Source of the DNA: Mycolicibacterium fortuitum subsp. fortuitum
Lineage (GTDB): Bacteria; Actinomycetota; Actinomycetes; Mycobacteriales; Mycobacteriaceae
Length of the DNA stretch: 64,000 nt
Direction of reading: 5' to 3'
NCBI RefSeq assembly: GCF_022179545.1
Contig: NZ_AP025518.1
Location: 4,898,001 to 4,962,000 of the forward strand
Part shown: piece by piece, positions 25,968 through 35,330 of the stretch
Layout of the letters: each line of letters starts with the position of its first letter
Position numbering within the stretch: the first letter of the stretch is position 1
Position numbers and translations under genes: made by a program
The notes under the pieces: model-generated
The model's input: only the letters and a program-made list of their open reading frames with translations
The model's database searches: none
What the model was told of the DNA's origin: nothing

Positions 25968-28917
25968 GGTCCCCGACCTCCGGTGAAACGTCTTGCCCCG
26001 ACGACGCCGATGTTGTCGCGGCTTGAGGGATGGGGGTCGTGTCGTCGTCGATCTGCTTCCGTTCCCGGTCCTCGCGGCCGCGCCGGGTGATCTCAATGGT
26101 GTTGAGCGGCCACCAGAACCAGCGCCCCAGCGCCGCGGCGATCGACGGAGTCATGAAGGAGCGGACAATCAACGTGTCGACAATCAGGCCGATGCCGATC
26201 GTGGTACCCAGCTGGCCGATCACCCTCAGGTCGCTGACGATCATCGACGCCATGGTGAAGGCGAACACCAGACCGGCTGCGGTGACCACCCGCCCGGTGG
26301 CACCCACTGCGCGGATGATGCCGGTGTTGAGCCCGGCATGGATCTCCTCGCGCAAGCGCGAGACCACCAGCAAGTTGTAGTCCGAACCCACCGCCAGCAG
26401 GATCACCATGGACAGCGGGATCACGATCCACTGCACGCCGAGTCCGAGAATGTCCTGCCACAGCAGCACCGACAAACCACAGGCGGTGCCCAGAGATGCA
26501 GCGACCGTGCCGACGATCACCAAGGCGGCCACCACACTTCGGGTGATGATCAACATGATCGAGAAGATCAGGATCATCGACGCGATGATCGCGATCATCA
26601 GGTCCGTCTTGACTCCGTCCTGCATGTCGGCATACATCGACGCGGTACCGGCCAGCGACACCTTGGCATTGGACAGCGGCGTGCCCTTGACCGCGTCGGC
26701 CACAACGTCTTTCATGTCGCGGACGTGCTCGATGCCCTCGACCGAGGCCGGATCACCCTGGTGGGTGATGATGAAGCGGACCGCGTGCCCATCCGGTGAG
26801 ACGAACATCTTCAGGCCCCGCTTGAAGTCGGGATTGTCGAACACATCCGGTGGTAGATAGAAGAAGTCGTCGTTCTTGGCCTGATCGAAGTACAGACCGA
26901 TCTCGGTGGCGCCCTTGGCTTGTTCCTGCTGTTGCGCCTGGATCCCGGCCATTGTGCTGTGGGTGGCGATCATGAAGTCACGCATCCGCGACATCGAGTC
27001 GATGGTGGTCCGCAGCACCGGCAGCATCTGCGGCATCAGCTGGTCCATGTGGTCCATGTCGACGACGAGTTTCTGCGTCTGATCGGTCAGTGTGTCGATA
27101 CCATCCAGGGTGTCGAAGATCGACCGCAGCGACTGGCACACCGGGATGTCGTAGCAGTGCGGTTCCCAATAGAGGTAGTTGCGCAACGGCCGGAAGAAAT
27201 CGTCGAAGTTGGCGAGGTTGTCGCGCATCTCCTTGATCGCGTCGAGCATGTCGTGGGTATTGCCCACCATGCTGTGCGTGGTGGCAGTCAGCTCGGTCAT
27301 GATGCTGTACATGCGTTCCATGCTGGCCACGGTCCGGCCCATCTCATCGGCCTGCTCGAGCATCTGAGCCGAGTTGTCGTTGTTGAACTTCGCCCCCTGC
27401 AACGTGCCCGCGTTCTGCGCACCGAGCATGTACGGGATAGAGCTGTGCTCGATCGGCGAGCCGAGCGGGCGGGTGATGGTCTGCACGCGCTCGATGCCGC
27501 GCATGTGAACCACACCTTTGGCGACCCGGTCGATCACCAGCATGTCAGCCGGGTTGCGCAGATCGTGGTCGGCTTCCAGCATCAACAGTTCAGGGTTCAT
27601 CCGCGCCTGGGAGAAATGCCGGTCCGCGACACCCATGGCCAGGTTGGCCGGCATGTCCGCCGGGGTGAACTTCTGGTCGTTGTACTGCGGCACATAGGTC
27701 AGCAGGCTGACGAAACCGATTACGGCAATCAGGCTGGTGACGAAGATGATCGGGATCGGCCAGCGCACCACCGCCGTACCGACCTTGCGCCACCCTCTGG
27801 CCGACAGCTCCCGCTTGGGATCCAGCAGACCGAACTTCGACGCGACCGTCAGCACAGCCGGCGCCAGCGTCAGCGCCGCGGCGATGATCACCAAGATCGC
27901 GATGGCACACGGCAGACCCATGGTCTGGAAGTACGGCAGCGTCGTCATGGTCAAACACATGCACGCTCCGGCGATCGTCAGGCCGGAACCCAAGATCACA
28001 TGGGAGACACCGTGATAGGCGACGTAGAACGCGTCGTCTTTCTCCAGGCCTTTCGATCGTTCCTCGTGGTAGCGACCCAGCAGGAAGATCACGTAGTCGG
28101 TACCCGCCGCCAGTGACAGCATGGTGACCATGCTGACCGCATACGGGGTCAGCCCGATGATGTTGACGTAGCCGGCTGCGGCGGTGATGCCCTGGGCAGC
28201 AAACAGTTCCAGGCCGATGATGACCATCGACACCAACATCGTCACGATGGATCGGTAGATGAACAGCAGCATCACGATGATGACGCCGACCGACACCAAC
28301 TCCATGGTCCGCATGCTTTGATGACCGGCGATACTCGAATCTGCGTTGAGCACGGTATTGCCCGCCACGTGAGCTTTGATTCCGGGCGGTGCAGGTACCG
28401 AGGCGACGATGTCGCGCACCGCGGCCACCGATTCATGGCTGGCGCTGGTGCCCTGGGAACCGTTGAGGAAGATCTGCACGTAGGCCGACTTGCCGTCCAC
28501 GCTCTGCGAGCCCGCCGCGGTAAGCGGATCACTCCAGAAATCCTGAACATTTTGCACATGCTCGTGATCGGCTTCGAGCTTGTCGATGATCTGGTCGTAG
28601 AACTTGTGGGCTTCGTCGCCGAGCTTGTCCTCGCCCTCCAGCACGACCATCGCCGAGGAGTCCGAGTCGTATTGCTGGAACACCTTGCCGATGTTCAACA
28701 TCGACTGATACGACGGTGCATTCGTGGGACTCAGCGGCACGGAGCGGGTTGCGGCGACTTCACCGAGCGAGGGAACCAATGTGCCGAGCGCGACCACAAC
28801 CAGCACCCAGAAAATGATGATCGGTAGCGAGAAGATCCGGACCATGTGGCCGACGAACGGCCGGTGGGGCTTCGAGTGTGCGGTGCCCATTCGCTCGCTC
28901 CTCTTCGCGGTGCTCAT
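25954..28917 (-). CDS. mmpL: MmpL-family RND lipid/siderophore transporter
   Basis: 987 residues. RND fold with two MMPL domains: an N-terminal TM helix (MVRIFSLPIIIFWVLVVVALG), first porter loop, TM block with GTDYVIFLLGRYHEE, a long second periplasmic loop (about 400-730) and a second TM block with VGSDYNLLVVSRLREE. The paired GTDY and GSDYN segments carry the proton-relay Asp-Tyr residues. The resemblance is to the MmpL4/MmpL5 group, which exports siderophores or drugs with an MmpS partner. It overlaps mmpS by 4 bases. Start ATG 28917; a later ATG (MGTAHSKPH) is possible. Confidence 0.95.
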   Translation of the reverse strand: MSTAKRSERMGTAHSKPHRPFVGHMVRIFSLPIIIFWVLVVVALGTLVPSLGEVAATRSVPLSPTNAPSYQSMLNIGKVFQQYDSDSSAMVVLEGEDKLGDEAHKFYDQIIDKLEADHEHVQNVQDFWSDPLTAAGSQSVDGKSAYVQIFLNGSQGTSASHESVAAVRDIVASVPAPPGIKAHVAGNTVLNADSSIAGHQSMRTMELVSVGVIIVMLLFIYRSIVTMLVSMVIIGLELFAAQGITAAAGYVNIIGLTPYAVSMVTMLSLAAGTDYVIFLLGRYHEERSKGLEKDDAFYVAYHGVSHVILGSGLTIAGACMCLTMTTLPYFQTMGLPCAIAILVIIAAALTLAPAVLTVASKFGLLDPKRELSARGWRKVGTAVVRWPIPIIFVTSLIAVIGFVSLLTYVPQYNDQKFTPADMPANLAMGVADRHFSQARMNPELLMLEADHDLRNPADMLVIDRVAKGVVHMRGIERVQTITRPLGSPIEHSSIPYMLGAQNAGTLQGAKFNNDNSAQMLEQADEMGRTVASMERMYSIMTELTATTHSMVGNTHDMLDAIKEMRDNLANFDDFFRPLRNYLYWEPHCYDIPVCQSLRSIFDTLDGIDTLTDQTQKLVVDMDHMDQLMPQMLPVLRTTIDSMSRMRDFMIATHSTMAGIQAQQQEQAKGATEIGLYFDQAKNDDFFYLPPDVFDNPDFKRGLKMFVSPDGHAVRFIITHQGDPASVEGIEHVRDMKDVVADAVKGTPLSNAKVSLAGTASMYADMQDGVKTDLMIAIIASMILIFSIMLIITRSVVAALVIVGTVAASLGTACGLSVLLWQDILGLGVQWIVIPLSMVILLAVGSDYNLLVVSRLREEIHAGLNTGIIRAVGATGRVVTAAGLVFAFTMASMIVSDLRVIGQLGTTIGIGLIVDTLIVRSFMTPSIAAALGRWFWWPLNTIEITRRGREDRERKQIDDDTTPIPQAATTSASSGQDVSPEVGDHGRI

Positions 28918-29342
28918 ACGGATTTCACCAAGCAGTAGATGAACGGTTTGACGGTGTCGGTACTGGCCCGGTCGTCACGGACCTCGCCGTCGACGATCAC
29001 CCGGCACCGCAGATCGCTCACGTCGCGTTCCCCTTGGGCCATGATGTTGGCCGACATCGAGGGCAACGTCGTCACGATCGTGAATGACCAAGGCAGCGGC
29101 GCATTTTCGATGAGGTGAGGCTGACCGTTCTCGTCGAGATAGTTCAGATTCGCAGTTCCACCGGAACCACTGACCTCATACGTGATGTGCTTCGGATTGA
29201 AGTTCGCGGTGATACCGGACCCATCTGCTGCCCTCGGCTCGTGATGGTTGGAATCACGAATCCGCACGATCGCATACGCGCCCAGAGCGACGACCACCAC
29301 CAAAGTCAGCGGTATCCACGCTTTCTTGAGCAACCCGAACAC
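28914..29342 (-). CDS. mmpS: MmpS-family accessory protein
   Basis: 142 residues: one N-terminal TM anchor (AWIPLTLVVVVALGAYAIVRI) and a periplasmic beta-rich domain with HITYEVSGSGGTANLNYLDENGQP and a C-terminal CLVKSV. Length and motif match MmpS4/MmpS5. It assists the downstream MmpL in export. First gene of the mmpS-mmpL-tetR-marR operon; the ATG at 29342 is supported by the GAGG of GAGGAGGCGC upstream. Confidence 0.93.
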   Translation of the reverse strand: MFGLLKKAWIPLTLVVVVALGAYAIVRIRDSNHHEPRAADGSGITANFNPKHITYEVSGSGGTANLNYLDENGQPHLIENAPLPWSFTIVTTLPSMSANIMAQGERDVSDLRCRVIVDGEVRDDRASTDTVKPFIYCLVKSV

Positions 29343-29673
29343 AGTTGCGCCTCCTCGCTTCTAATCCGCGTCGCCCTAAAAGCCGATCGAAATCGGCTGT
29401 CCGACAAAGCTTGGTCACTGAACGGCACGTAAGCCCCACCTAAGAGGAACCAGAGTTCCGCATACCGGGTGGAACGGTACCGCAGGGTGTTTAGCGAATC
29501 TATCGATGAGGGCCTTATCTGACAGTGAGAGTTGTCACATGTCGGGGCGCGGTCTGCAGCGCATTGTCGGCGAACATCACCGACATGAGAACCCGCCAAA
29601 CGTAGGGACTTTCGACCTCCACAGCCGCCAATCGGCCACCTCGTCGGTGACTACGACAGCGTAGTTTCGGCCT
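29343..29673. other. Divergent intergenic region mmpS / enoyl-reductase-like gene
   Basis: 331 bases without a credible gene. It contains an imperfect CTGACAG-TGAGAG-TTGTCAC element (29519-29538) similar to the CTGACAW-N6-WTGTCAG operator. No terminator or RNA structure stands out. Confidence 0.6.
29519..29538. promoter_or_regulatory. Weak match to the second operator type, upstream of mmpS
   Basis: CTGACAG-N6-TTGTCAC: 6 of 7 in each half against CTGACAW/WTGTCAG, with the correct 6-base spacer. It lies 177 bases from mmpS and 136 bases from the plus-strand gene at 29674. Confidence 0.35.
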
Positions 29674-30927
29674 ATGGCTCAACAGCGGGAGTTCGACATC
29701 GTGGTGTACGGAGCCACCGGCTTCGTCGGCAAGCTCACTGCCACCTACCTGGCCAAGGCGGGCGGTGCGGCCAGGATTGCCCTCGCCGGTCGGTCCGTCG
29801 AGAAGGTGCGGGAGGTGCGCGGCACGCTCGGTGAGTCGGCTCAAGACTGGCCGATAATCGAGGCCGACGCCGGGTCACCGGCCTCGCTGGCGGCGATGGC
29901 CGCGCGGACTCAGGTCGTCGTCACGACTGTCGGGCCCTACACCAAATACGGCCTACCGTTGGTCGCGTCCTGCGTAGAGGCCGGCACCGACTACGCGGAC
30001 CTGACCGGTGAGACCCCCTTCATCCTGGCCAGCGCCGAACAGTTCCACAAGCAGGCCGCTGACACCGGTGCGCGGATCGTACATTCCTGTGGATTTGACT
30101 CGGTCCCTTCAGATCTCACTGTCTATGCCCTCTATGACCGTGCGCGTGCCGACGGGCAGGGCGCGCTCACCGATACCAACATGGTGGTGCGAGAGTTCGT
30201 CGGTGGAGCGTCCGGAGGGACCCTCGCCTCGATCCTGGAAGCCCGGCGCACCATGTCGGGTAACCCCGAGATCCGGCGGGCGATGCTCGACCCCTACACA
30301 CTGAGCACCGATCGCAGCGCCGAGCCCGACCTCGGGCACCAATCTGATACCCCGTTACGACGCGGAGTGCAGATCGCGCCCGAGCTCGACGGTAGCTGGA
30401 TGGGCGCATTCATCATGGCGGCGGAGAACTCGCGCATCGTCCGGCGTAGCAACACACTTCTGGACTGGGCATATGGCCGGACGTTCCGCTACGCCGAGCA
30501 GGTCAGCAGCGGACCTTCGATACTGGCCCCGGTCGCGGCGGCGGCCTCCACGGCAGCTCTCTCCGGTCTATCGCGGCTAGGCATGCGTTACGCCGACAAG
30601 TTGCCCTCGAAGTTGTTGGACCGCGTCATGCCCAAACCGGGCACCGGACCCAGCGAACACGCGCTGGCCAAAGGGCACTACCGGATCGAGACGTACACAA
30701 CCACCACAAGTGGCGCCCGGTACCGGGCCGTCATCGCCCAGCAGGGCGATCCGAGTTACATCGCGACCGCGGTGTTGCTCGGCGAGAGCGGACTGGCGCT
30801 CGCGCTGGACCGCGACAAGCTCTCGGATCTGCGCGGGGTGCTGACTCCGGCCACAGCAATGGGCGACGCATTGCGTAACCGGCTGCCGGCCGCCGGGGTC
30901 GTGTTCGAGACCACTCGGCTGACTTGA
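29674..30927 (+). CDS. Saccharopine-dehydrogenase-like / trans-acting enoyl reductase family protein
   Basis: 417 residues. N-terminal Rossmann fold VVYGATGFVGKLTATYLAKAGGAARIALAGRS, then VVVTTVGPYTKYGLPLVASCVEAGTDYADLTGET and HSCGFDSVPSDLTVYAL. This is the mycobacterial family that includes the trans-acting enoyl reductase of phenolglycolipid/PDIM biosynthesis and several uncharacterised paralogues. It acts on complex lipids or their precursors. The substrate here is unknown; the position next to mmpS-mmpL would fit an exported lipid, but that is inference. Confidence 0.88.
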   Translation: MAQQREFDIVVYGATGFVGKLTATYLAKAGGAARIALAGRSVEKVREVRGTLGESAQDWPIIEADAGSPASLAAMAARTQVVVTTVGPYTKYGLPLVASCVEAGTDYADLTGETPFILASAEQFHKQAADTGARIVHSCGFDSVPSDLTVYALYDRARADGQGALTDTNMVVREFVGGASGGTLASILEARRTMSGNPEIRRAMLDPYTLSTDRSAEPDLGHQSDTPLRRGVQIAPELDGSWMGAFIMAAENSRIVRRSNTLLDWAYGRTFRYAEQVSSGPSILAPVAAAASTAALSGLSRLGMRYADKLPSKLLDRVMPKPGTGPSEHALAKGHYRIETYTTTTSGARYRAVIAQQGDPSYIATAVLLGESGLALALDRDKLSDLRGVLTPATAMGDALRNRLPAAGVVFETTRLT

Positions 30928-30951
30928 CCCACGGCCGGCAGATCGTGCGAG

Positions 30952-32004
30952 TCAGTCTGTCTTGATGAGAATCTTTGCGCCGGCGCCGCTCCGCAGGGTG
31001 TGGAGAGCGTCGACGATGCCTGCCAGAGGTCGCTCCTCTACCCAACCGGTGGTGTCGTAGACACCGTTGGCCATTGCAGCGATCACGGCGTCGAACTCCT
31101 CGGGTTCGTAGCCGACCGCGCCTACGATCTCGGTCTCCCCCATCATGAGCATCGTGGGCTGGAAGTCCATCGGGTGCTCGTGAAGTGCGGCGACGACGAT
31201 GCGCCCACCGGCGACCAAACCGGCCAATGCCGAGGTGATCGCGGCGCCCGCACCCGCGGCATCCACCGCGGCATCCACGCCGGCACCGCCGGTGAACTCA
31301 ACGATCACAGCGCCAAGATCCTCGTTCACCGGGTCGACGACCGTCGCGCCCAACCTGGCGACGATCGCGCGGCGGTCCGCACTCGGCTCGGAGACAAGAA
31401 CTTTCTCCACACCGCGCGCCTTGAACGCGAACCAGGCACCGATGCCGATCGGACCCGCTCCCGCGATGAGAGCCGTCCCGCCGGGCTCTACGCCGCTGCG
31501 GGCGACGGCATGCCAGCCCACCGCCATCGGCTCGACGAGCGCACCCAGGCGCAGATCGACGTTGTCGGGCAAAAGGTGCAGCGCCGACGCGTCGACTGCC
31601 GTGTATTCGGACAGACCACCGCCGGGCGCGTTTGCGCCGACCGAGCCCATCAACGGGCACGAGAAGTGCAGTCCCCTGCGGCACGCCGCACATTCACCGC
31701 AGTAGGCAGTCAGTGGGTATACCGCGGCACGATCACCAATCTTCACGCCCGTGACGCCCTCACCCACCTCGACGACGGTGCCGGCGAACTCGTGACCCAG
31801 GATCTGCGGCAATGCAGCGCCGGTAAGTGGGTGCGGCTTGTTGGGGTCGAAAGGTAGGGATTCGGGAAAGAAGTAGTAGTGCAGGTCCGAGCCGCAGATG
31901 CCCGAATAAGCATTACGCAATTTCACCTGTCCCGGCCCGGGCGTGGGTTCTGAAACCTCCTCGACACGGAGGTCTTCCTTGCCATACCACTGCGCAGCTT
32001 TCAT
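30952..32004 (-). CDS. Zinc-dependent alcohol/butanediol dehydrogenase-like MDR
   Basis: 350 residues. Catalytic zinc ligands are seen in YSGICGSDLHYY and GHEFAGTVVEVGEG, the structural zinc site as CGECAACRRGLHFSC (four cysteines), and the NAD loop as IAGAGPIGIGAWFAFKARG. It resembles 2,3-butanediol or sorbitol-type dehydrogenases, oxidising a secondary alcohol with NAD. The ATG at 32004 has GAAAGGAC upstream. Same strand as the lipase 88 bases upstream, possibly one unit. Confidence 0.93.
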   Translation of the reverse strand: MKAAQWYGKEDLRVEEVSEPTPGPGQVKLRNAYSGICGSDLHYYFFPESLPFDPNKPHPLTGAALPQILGHEFAGTVVEVGEGVTGVKIGDRAAVYPLTAYCGECAACRRGLHFSCPLMGSVGANAPGGGLSEYTAVDASALHLLPDNVDLRLGALVEPMAVGWHAVARSGVEPGGTALIAGAGPIGIGAWFAFKARGVEKVLVSEPSADRRAIVARLGATVVDPVNEDLGAVIVEFTGGAGVDAAVDAAGAGAAITSALAGLVAGGRIVVAALHEHPMDFQPTMLMMGETEIVGAVGYEPEEFDAVIAAMANGVYDTTGWVEERPLAGIVDALHTLRSGAGAKILIKTD

Positions 32005-32091
32005 CGTTGTCCGTCCTTTCTATGACGTTGCAGCTGTGGAGGTTGGCGGTGCTGGGCAGAGGACGTGTCCACAGAACCGCCATACCGGTAG

Positions 32092-33057
32092 TTACTTGTC
32101 GAAAAGCTTGGCAACCCAGTTGTTCCGAACGGCGATTGCCGTCTGGGCGAGCGCGGTGTGCGGGGCGATCAGATCGAATCCGTGAAATCCGCCTGGCCAC
32201 ACATGCAATTCGGCCTGGACACCGCATGACCACAGGGTCATCGCGTAGGCGACGTCCTCGTCGCGAAACACCTCCGCCGAGCCACAGTCGATGTACGCCG
32301 GCGGCAGGCCCGTCAGATCGGTGGCACGGGCAGGCGCCGCATAAATCGAAACACCGTCGGTAGCACGGCGATCGCCCAGCAGCGCAGTCCAACCGGTCAC
32401 GTTGCTCGACCTGATCCAGATGCCTTCGGTGTCCCATTGTGCGCTCGAAGCCGTCTGGTCACGATCATCGAGCATCGGACACATCAGCACCTGCCCGGCC
32501 AGCCGCGGCCCGCTCCGATCGCGCGCCATCAGCGCGTTTCCGGCTGCGAGACCCCCGCCCGCACTGGTCCCCGCGATGATCAGCCGGTTTAGGTCGATCC
32601 CGAGCTCATCGGCGTGCTCGGCAGTCCACAGGAGTCCGGCGTAGCAGTCTTCGACCGGGTAAGGATCGGGAAACTCCGGCGCGATCCGATATTCCACGGT
32701 GACTGCCACGGCATCATGCGCGACGATCCACGGCATGATCTGACTGATGCCGGCCATCCGGTTTCCCACGATCATGCCGCCGCCGTGCGTGTGGTAGATA
32801 CCTGGCCCGATGCCGGACTTGTCTTTCCGGGAAATGACCGACGTGAGAAGTTCGACACCTTCATATCCCGGGATCGTGACATCGCGCCGCACCAGACCAG
32901 CCGCTGCCAACTGGTCATCCGTGACGACACCGGGTGCCGGAGCCCTACGTAATTCCTCGATCGTCTCCAAAGTGACGTTGGGGATCTGGTCACCGACGGT
33001 GGCGAGAATTGCCTCCAGCTCCGGATCGAACGGCAGGCGGGCGGTAGGGCTCTGCAT
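32092..33057 (-). CDS. HSL-family alpha/beta hydrolase, paralogue of 21653-22642
   Basis: 321 residues from ATG 33057, preceded by AGGAG; a longer frame begins at 33078. HGGG motif in YHTHGGGMIVGNRM, nucleophile elbow GTSAGGGLAAGN, catalytic His in GGFHGFDL. Cytoplasmic carboxylesterase/lipase of the hormone-sensitive-lipase group. Similarity to the plus-strand lipase extends over the whole length, so they are duplicates or a pair within one metabolic system. Confidence 0.92.
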   Translation of the reverse strand: MQSPTARLPFDPELEAILATVGDQIPNVTLETIEELRRAPAPGVVTDDQLAAAGLVRRDVTIPGYEGVELLTSVISRKDKSGIGPGIYHTHGGGMIVGNRMAGISQIMPWIVAHDAVAVTVEYRIAPEFPDPYPVEDCYAGLLWTAEHADELGIDLNRLIIAGTSAGGGLAAGNALMARDRSGPRLAGQVLMCPMLDDRDQTASSAQWDTEGIWIRSSNVTGWTALLGDRRATDGVSIYAAPARATDLTGLPPAYIDCGSAEVFRDEDVAYAMTLWSCGVQAELHVWPGGFHGFDLIAPHTALAQTAIAVRNNWVAKLFDK

Positions 33058-33207
33058 GGATGCTCCTATGAACTTCACTGCGGCGCGTCAGCGCGCTCAC
33101 TCCCCCATGCTCAGTTCTCCGACGCACCGCGAGTAGCCGCCAAACGCAGCGGATTCCGGCTGATCTGCCCGCCATTTGGTCACCTCATCGGCGGATCAGC
33201 TGCTCGC

Positions 33208-33573
33208 CTACGGAAGCGGCTCCCACGGCGGCGGCCCGTCGCGGTCGTCGCACAGTTCACTGACCGCGGTATCGACGATGAAGTTGGCCTGATCTATGGA
33301 CAGACCGTAGGGCGGATGTAGGGCATCTTGGAACACGGCTTGCTCAACCCACTGCCGGGGCGGCTTGCCCCGCTTCCGCAGTTCGCAGACCTCGAAGCCC
33401 CATTCCTTGAGCTCGTACTCACCGCGCGGTGTCTTGATACCCGCGTCGGTGAGCTTCTTGATATAGGAGTCGACGCCGGCATGAGCTTGGCCGATGCCGA
33501 CGATGCCGGAAGCCAAACTGAGGCCGACCGCGATGCCCACTCCGAGAACGGCCGGCCGCCAGCAAGGAATCAC
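33208..33573 (-). CDS. Small secreted protein (DUF732-like) at the end of the mce operon
   Basis: 121 residues from GTG 33573, which overlaps the true stop of the preceding mas gene (GTGA). Signal peptide: VLGVGIAVGLSLASGIVGIGQAHAG; then SYIKKLTDAGIKT..GEYELKEWGFEVCELRKRGKPPRQWVEQAV and a C-terminal AVSELCDDRDG with a second cysteine. The lay-out is that of the DUF732 secreted proteins common in mycobacteria, function unknown. The frame is fused to the upstream gene only because of the frameshift at 33654-33656. Confidence 0.75.
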   Translation of the reverse strand: MIPCWRPAVLGVGIAVGLSLASGIVGIGQAHAGVDSYIKKLTDAGIKTPRGEYELKEWGFEVCELRKRGKPPRQWVEQAVFQDALHPPYGLSIDQANFIVDTAVSELCDDRDGPPPWEPLP

Positions 33574-34233
33574 TTGTCTCCCACGACCTGTCCGATGCCG
33601 CCCACGTCGCTGATCTTCCATCCGTCTCCGGGATTGATCGTCACCGAGTAGGTGGGCGGTCGATTGCAGGTCCTGGGGCGCCTGGACGGTCTTGGTCATG
33701 ACGCTGACGAACGAATCGACGACGTACATGCCGTTGTCGTGTGAGCGCACCTTGGCGGCAATGGGTTTCGCGGTGGAAGACCACTGGAGCGGAAGTAGTA
33801 TCTGCTCCATCGCATTGGCCGCATCGGTGAGCTTCTTGCCCAGCTCGGGCGTTGTCCCGTCCACCAGCGCTTGCTTCCATGGACCGAGGTCTTTGTAGTC
33901 CATGACCGCGGCTCTCACCGCATAGTCGAGCGCGATCTGCTCGGCGTGTGCGTTGTCGTTCGCCTGCTGAACCTGGGCGTCGACCTTGCTGTTGGCACCG
34001 ATGTACAGCCAGGACATCACGCCCAATGCTGCGACCAGTGCGGTGATGAGCACCCCGAGCGACAGGCTACGGACCGACAGGGAGATCCTGCGCTCACCAC
34101 GCGGTTCGGTGTCTTCGCCCGCGACGTCGGCGCCTGCAACGTTTGTCTCTGCCTCCTCCGCGACCGGAGCCTGCTTGTCGAGGTCGGTCTCGTCGGTGTC
34201 CGGAGTCTTGTCCTTTACAGCGGTGATGTTCAC
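33570..34233 (-). pseudogene. Mce-associated membrane protein (mas) with one-base frameshift
   Basis: Starts at ATG 34233: a charged N-terminus, one TM helix (LGVLITALVAALGVMSWLYIG) and a Mas-type periplasmic part (VDSFVSVMTKTVQAPQDLQSTA). After that the frame turns into arginine-rich nonsense, while the next frame reads TYSVTINPGDGWKISDVGGIGQVVGDK and stops at 33570, which is the expected Mas ending. Dropping one base of the GGG at 33654-33656 (plus strand) restores a 220-residue protein. Either a real mutation or a sequencing error in a short homopolymer. Confidence 0.88.
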
Positions 34234-34286
34234 AGCGTCACCATCTTCCGTGTTGTAGTTTCACTGTCTTTTCGGCCCCGGAGCTC

Positions 34287-35330
34287 TCATCCACCGGCCG
34301 GGATCGCTGGATGTTCGACCGGTGCCACAGGTTGATCCACTGCCTCGTTCTCGGCTGGTGGTGGTGCGGGTTGACCGTTCGGCGGGAGGGTGACGTGCAG
34401 TTCGATTGCGCCGTCGGGTGGCGTTGCCGCCAAGAGATTGGTCAGGATCTGGCTGCTGTCCACATTGCTGAGAGCACTGGCGATCGCCTGGACGTTGGGG
34501 GTGAGCGGCTCGGTCAGCACGCGCAGGTCCGAACCCCGGTCATCCAGGAACTGCTGCAGACGTTGCATGAACTTGCCGAAGACGTAGACGTCACCCGGCA
34601 TGTCGTTACGCAGGGTGAAGCTGATACCCGCATCCCACATCTTGGCGATCTGGGGGCCCAAAGCCTTGAGGGCCGGGGCCGGCTGGGCGAGCAGGGAGCC
34701 CACGAATCCCGCATTCTCCAGCAGGCTTTGGAGGTTCTCCAACGCTTTCCTGCCCTGCCCGTTGAGTCCGGTGGTGGTGTTGTGCAGCACTTTTCCGGCA
34801 CGCTCCAAATTGGGCAGCACCGTATACGGATCCGGCAACGCGGCATCAGCCTGGTTGACGACATTCTGGAGTTGGCCGGGATCGAGTTGCTTGAGGGTCC
34901 GCACCACCGTGGCTCCGAGTTCAGAGATCGACTTGGGCGCCACAATCGATTCCGGTGCAATGTTCTGTCCATCGACGAACGCCGGCCCTCCGGACTTTTG
35001 GGGCTCAAGCTCGAGGTAGGACTCGCCGAGTGCGGACAGGTTTTCCAGGCGAACCAGGCTGTCCTCAGGCACGCTGAACTTGTTGTCGATGTAGAAGTGC
35101 ACCGTGGCATTCGAAATCGAGGTCTCGATCCGGTCGACCTTGCCCACCGGGACGCCCCGTAACAGCACATTGGACCCGGCCACGAGGTTGTTCACATCGG
35201 TGACATCCATCGCAAGGTTCGTCCGGTTGTCGGGTGGGCCGACCCGCACGCCCAGCTGCGCCACGTAGGCCAGAAAGGCGGCGACCATCACCGCGAAAGA
35301 AGCGAATACCGCTGTGGCTCTGATGATCAC
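34287..35330 (-). CDS. mceF: Mce-family protein F
   Basis: 347 residues from GTG 35330 (VIIRATAVFASFAVMVAAFLAYVAQLG), a GTGA overlap with mceE. TM anchor, MCE domain (residues about 30-110: NLVAGSNVLLRGVPVGKVDRI), a helical part, and a C-terminus rich in proline. Part of the periplasmic hexameric tube that carries lipids to the YrbE permease. Last of six mce genes; the upstream in-frame extension to 35468 lies inside mceE and is rejected. Confidence 0.93.
   Translation of the reverse strand: MIIRATAVFASFAVMVAAFLAYVAQLGVRVGPPDNRTNLAMDVTDVNNLVAGSNVLLRGVPVGKVDRIETSISNATVHFYIDNKFSVPEDSLVRLENLSALGESYLELEPQKSGGPAFVDGQNIAPESIVAPKSISELGATVVRTLKQLDPGQLQNVVNQADAALPDPYTVLPNLERAGKVLHNTTTGLNGQGRKALENLQSLLENAGFVGSLLAQPAPALKALGPQIAKMWDAGISFTLRNDMPGDVYVFGKFMQRLQQFLDDRGSDLRVLTEPLTPNVQAIASALSNVDSSQILTNLLAATPPDGAIELHVTLPPNGQPAPPPAENEAVDQPVAPVEHPAIPAGG

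Noticed and set aside
26920..28116. A 398-codon open frame antisense to mmpL
   Set aside because: Composition rich in histidine and arginine, no motif; mmpL on the other strand has full family features.
33208..34233. A single 341-residue protein formed by mas and the small secreted protein
   Set aside because: The join is caused by a frameshift at 33654-33656; the other frame carries the normal Mas ending and stop, and the second part has its own start and signal peptide.
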